Origin: an uncultured Lysobacteraceae bacterium
GTDB taxonomy: Bacteria; Pseudomonadota; Gammaproteobacteria; Xanthomonadales; Xanthomonadaceae
Reading direction: 5' to 3'
Length of the DNA: 15,214 nt
NCBI GenBank assembly: GCA_937897645.1
Contig: CALCNV010000035.1
Span: 1-15,214, forward strand
Below the pieces are notes generated by a model that was not told the origin of the DNA, ran no database searches, and saw only the letters and a list, made by a program, of their open reading frames with translations. The translations under genes were made by a program, and so were the position numbers. Shown piece after piece: positions 14,927 to 15,214 of this stretch (its first letter is position 1; every line of letters starts with the position of its first letter).

Positions 14927-15063
14927 CCTTCTCCCATCGGGAGAAGGTGTCCCGAAGGGGCGGATGAGGGAATGACAATGACTCGCCTCCCAACTTTCAT
15001 CTCAAGCTGACACTTTCCTCCCTCATCCGTTGCTACGCGCCACCTTCTCCCGGTGGGAGAAGG
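14927..15063. repeat. MITE-like long inverted repeat
   Basis: Each end is a small hairpin, CCTTCTCCC / GGGAGAAGG (14927-14947 and 15043-15063). Further in, CGGATGAGGGA (14961-14971) is matched by TCCCTCATCCG (15019-15029). The whole unit can fold as one long imperfect hairpin of about 137 bp. It has no coding capacity. Repeats with this CCTTCTCCC...GGATGAGGG theme are, from memory, common between genes in Xanthomonadaceae. Confidence 0.75.
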
Positions 15064-15078
15064 AAAGCAGGAGCCAGC

Positions 15079-15214
15079 ATGACCACCAATCTGACCCACC
15101 AAATCCAGCAGCACACTTTCACTGACCCGGCAGCGCTCGCCGATGCGCTGGCGCAATCTGTCGCCACCAACCTGCGCAGCGCATTGCAGGAACGCGACTC
15201 CGCCAGCCTGGCCC
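15079..15214 (+). CDS. pgl: 6-phosphogluconolactonase, N-terminal part (cut by window edge)
   Basis: An ATG preceded by GCAGGAG (AGGAG 6 nt upstream) starts MTTNLTHQIQQHTF, followed by DPAALADALAQSVATNL and LRSALQERDSASLA. The opening helix and the pattern leading toward the expected sGGstP loop fit the Pgl/DevB family. The position right after zwf supports this, because Pgl hydrolyses the lactone made by Zwf. Only 45 codons are visible and no catalytic residue is in the window, so the name rests largely on context. Confidence 0.8.
   Translation, partial: MTTNLTHQIQQHTFTDPAALADALAQSVATNLRSALQERDSASLA

Noticed and set aside
13366..15156. 596-codon minus-strand frame opposite zwf
   Set aside because: zwf is certain from its motifs; the antisense frame is His/Gly/Gln-rich and covers the repeat and the pgl start as well.
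1..15214. CRISPR array, defence genes or rRNA
   Set aside because: No regularly spaced repeats, no Cas-like or other known defence motifs and no rRNA segments were seen.

Overview
The window joins two unlike stretches of DNA. Bases 1 to about 4,800 are of moderate GC with an AT-rich tail (about 4,600-4,790). From about 4,800 onward the DNA is GC-rich with strong third-position G/C bias. The right part looks like the chromosome of a Xanthomonadaceae/Lysobacteraceae gammaproteobacterium (Lysobacter, Pseudoxanthomonas, Thermomonas or Stenotrophomonas type). The reasons are a zwf-pgl pair beside a NagQ-like GntR regulator, two NagQ-type TGGTATT-N4-TGGTATT boxes, and a GTAG-headed palindromic repeat. 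The genus cannot be fixed from the sequence alone.

Left region (1-4852): the end of an integrated element. One reading frame on the minus strand stays open for 1,520 codons, from an ATG at 4560 to the left edge of the window. By eye it holds three tyrosine-recombinase-like catalytic units in tandem and perhaps a fourth decayed one, which I do not recognise as a described architecture. Next to its start are an AT-rich segment with nested inverted repeats and then the 3' half of a tRNA-Arg(CCG) gene (4803-4852). The tRNA half is best read as the attachment-site scar of the element.

Middle region (5114-7016): a small minus-strand set. It has a stand-alone IS5-type N-terminal domain protein without its DDE domain, a 60-aa conserved-looking protein, a GTAG repeat, and a two-helix membrane protein. 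Bases 6577-6809 contain seven nearly contiguous hairpins ending in a UUCG-loop intrinsic terminator, a candidate structured RNA.

GTPase operon (12304 down to 7017, minus strand): a coiled-coil protein, an inner-membrane protein with a roadblock/longin-like cytoplasmic domain and an OmpA-like periplasmic domain, a Ras/Rab-like small GTPase, a degenerate histidine kinase with a pseudo-receiver, and a LysR regulator. Two junctions are ATGA overlaps and the other two gaps are 13 and 18 nt. The layout suggests an envelope-linked small-GTPase signalling module. The kinase has lost the phospho-accepting His and carries an in-frame TAG just before the end of its receiver-like domain.

Right region (12539-15214): a NagQ/HutC-type GntR regulator diverges from zwf (glucose-6-phosphate dehydrogenase), with two NagQ-type boxes between them. 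A MITE-like inverted repeat lies between zwf and the start of pgl. This links amino-sugar or glucose sensing to the oxidative pentose phosphate / Entner-Doudoroff entry.
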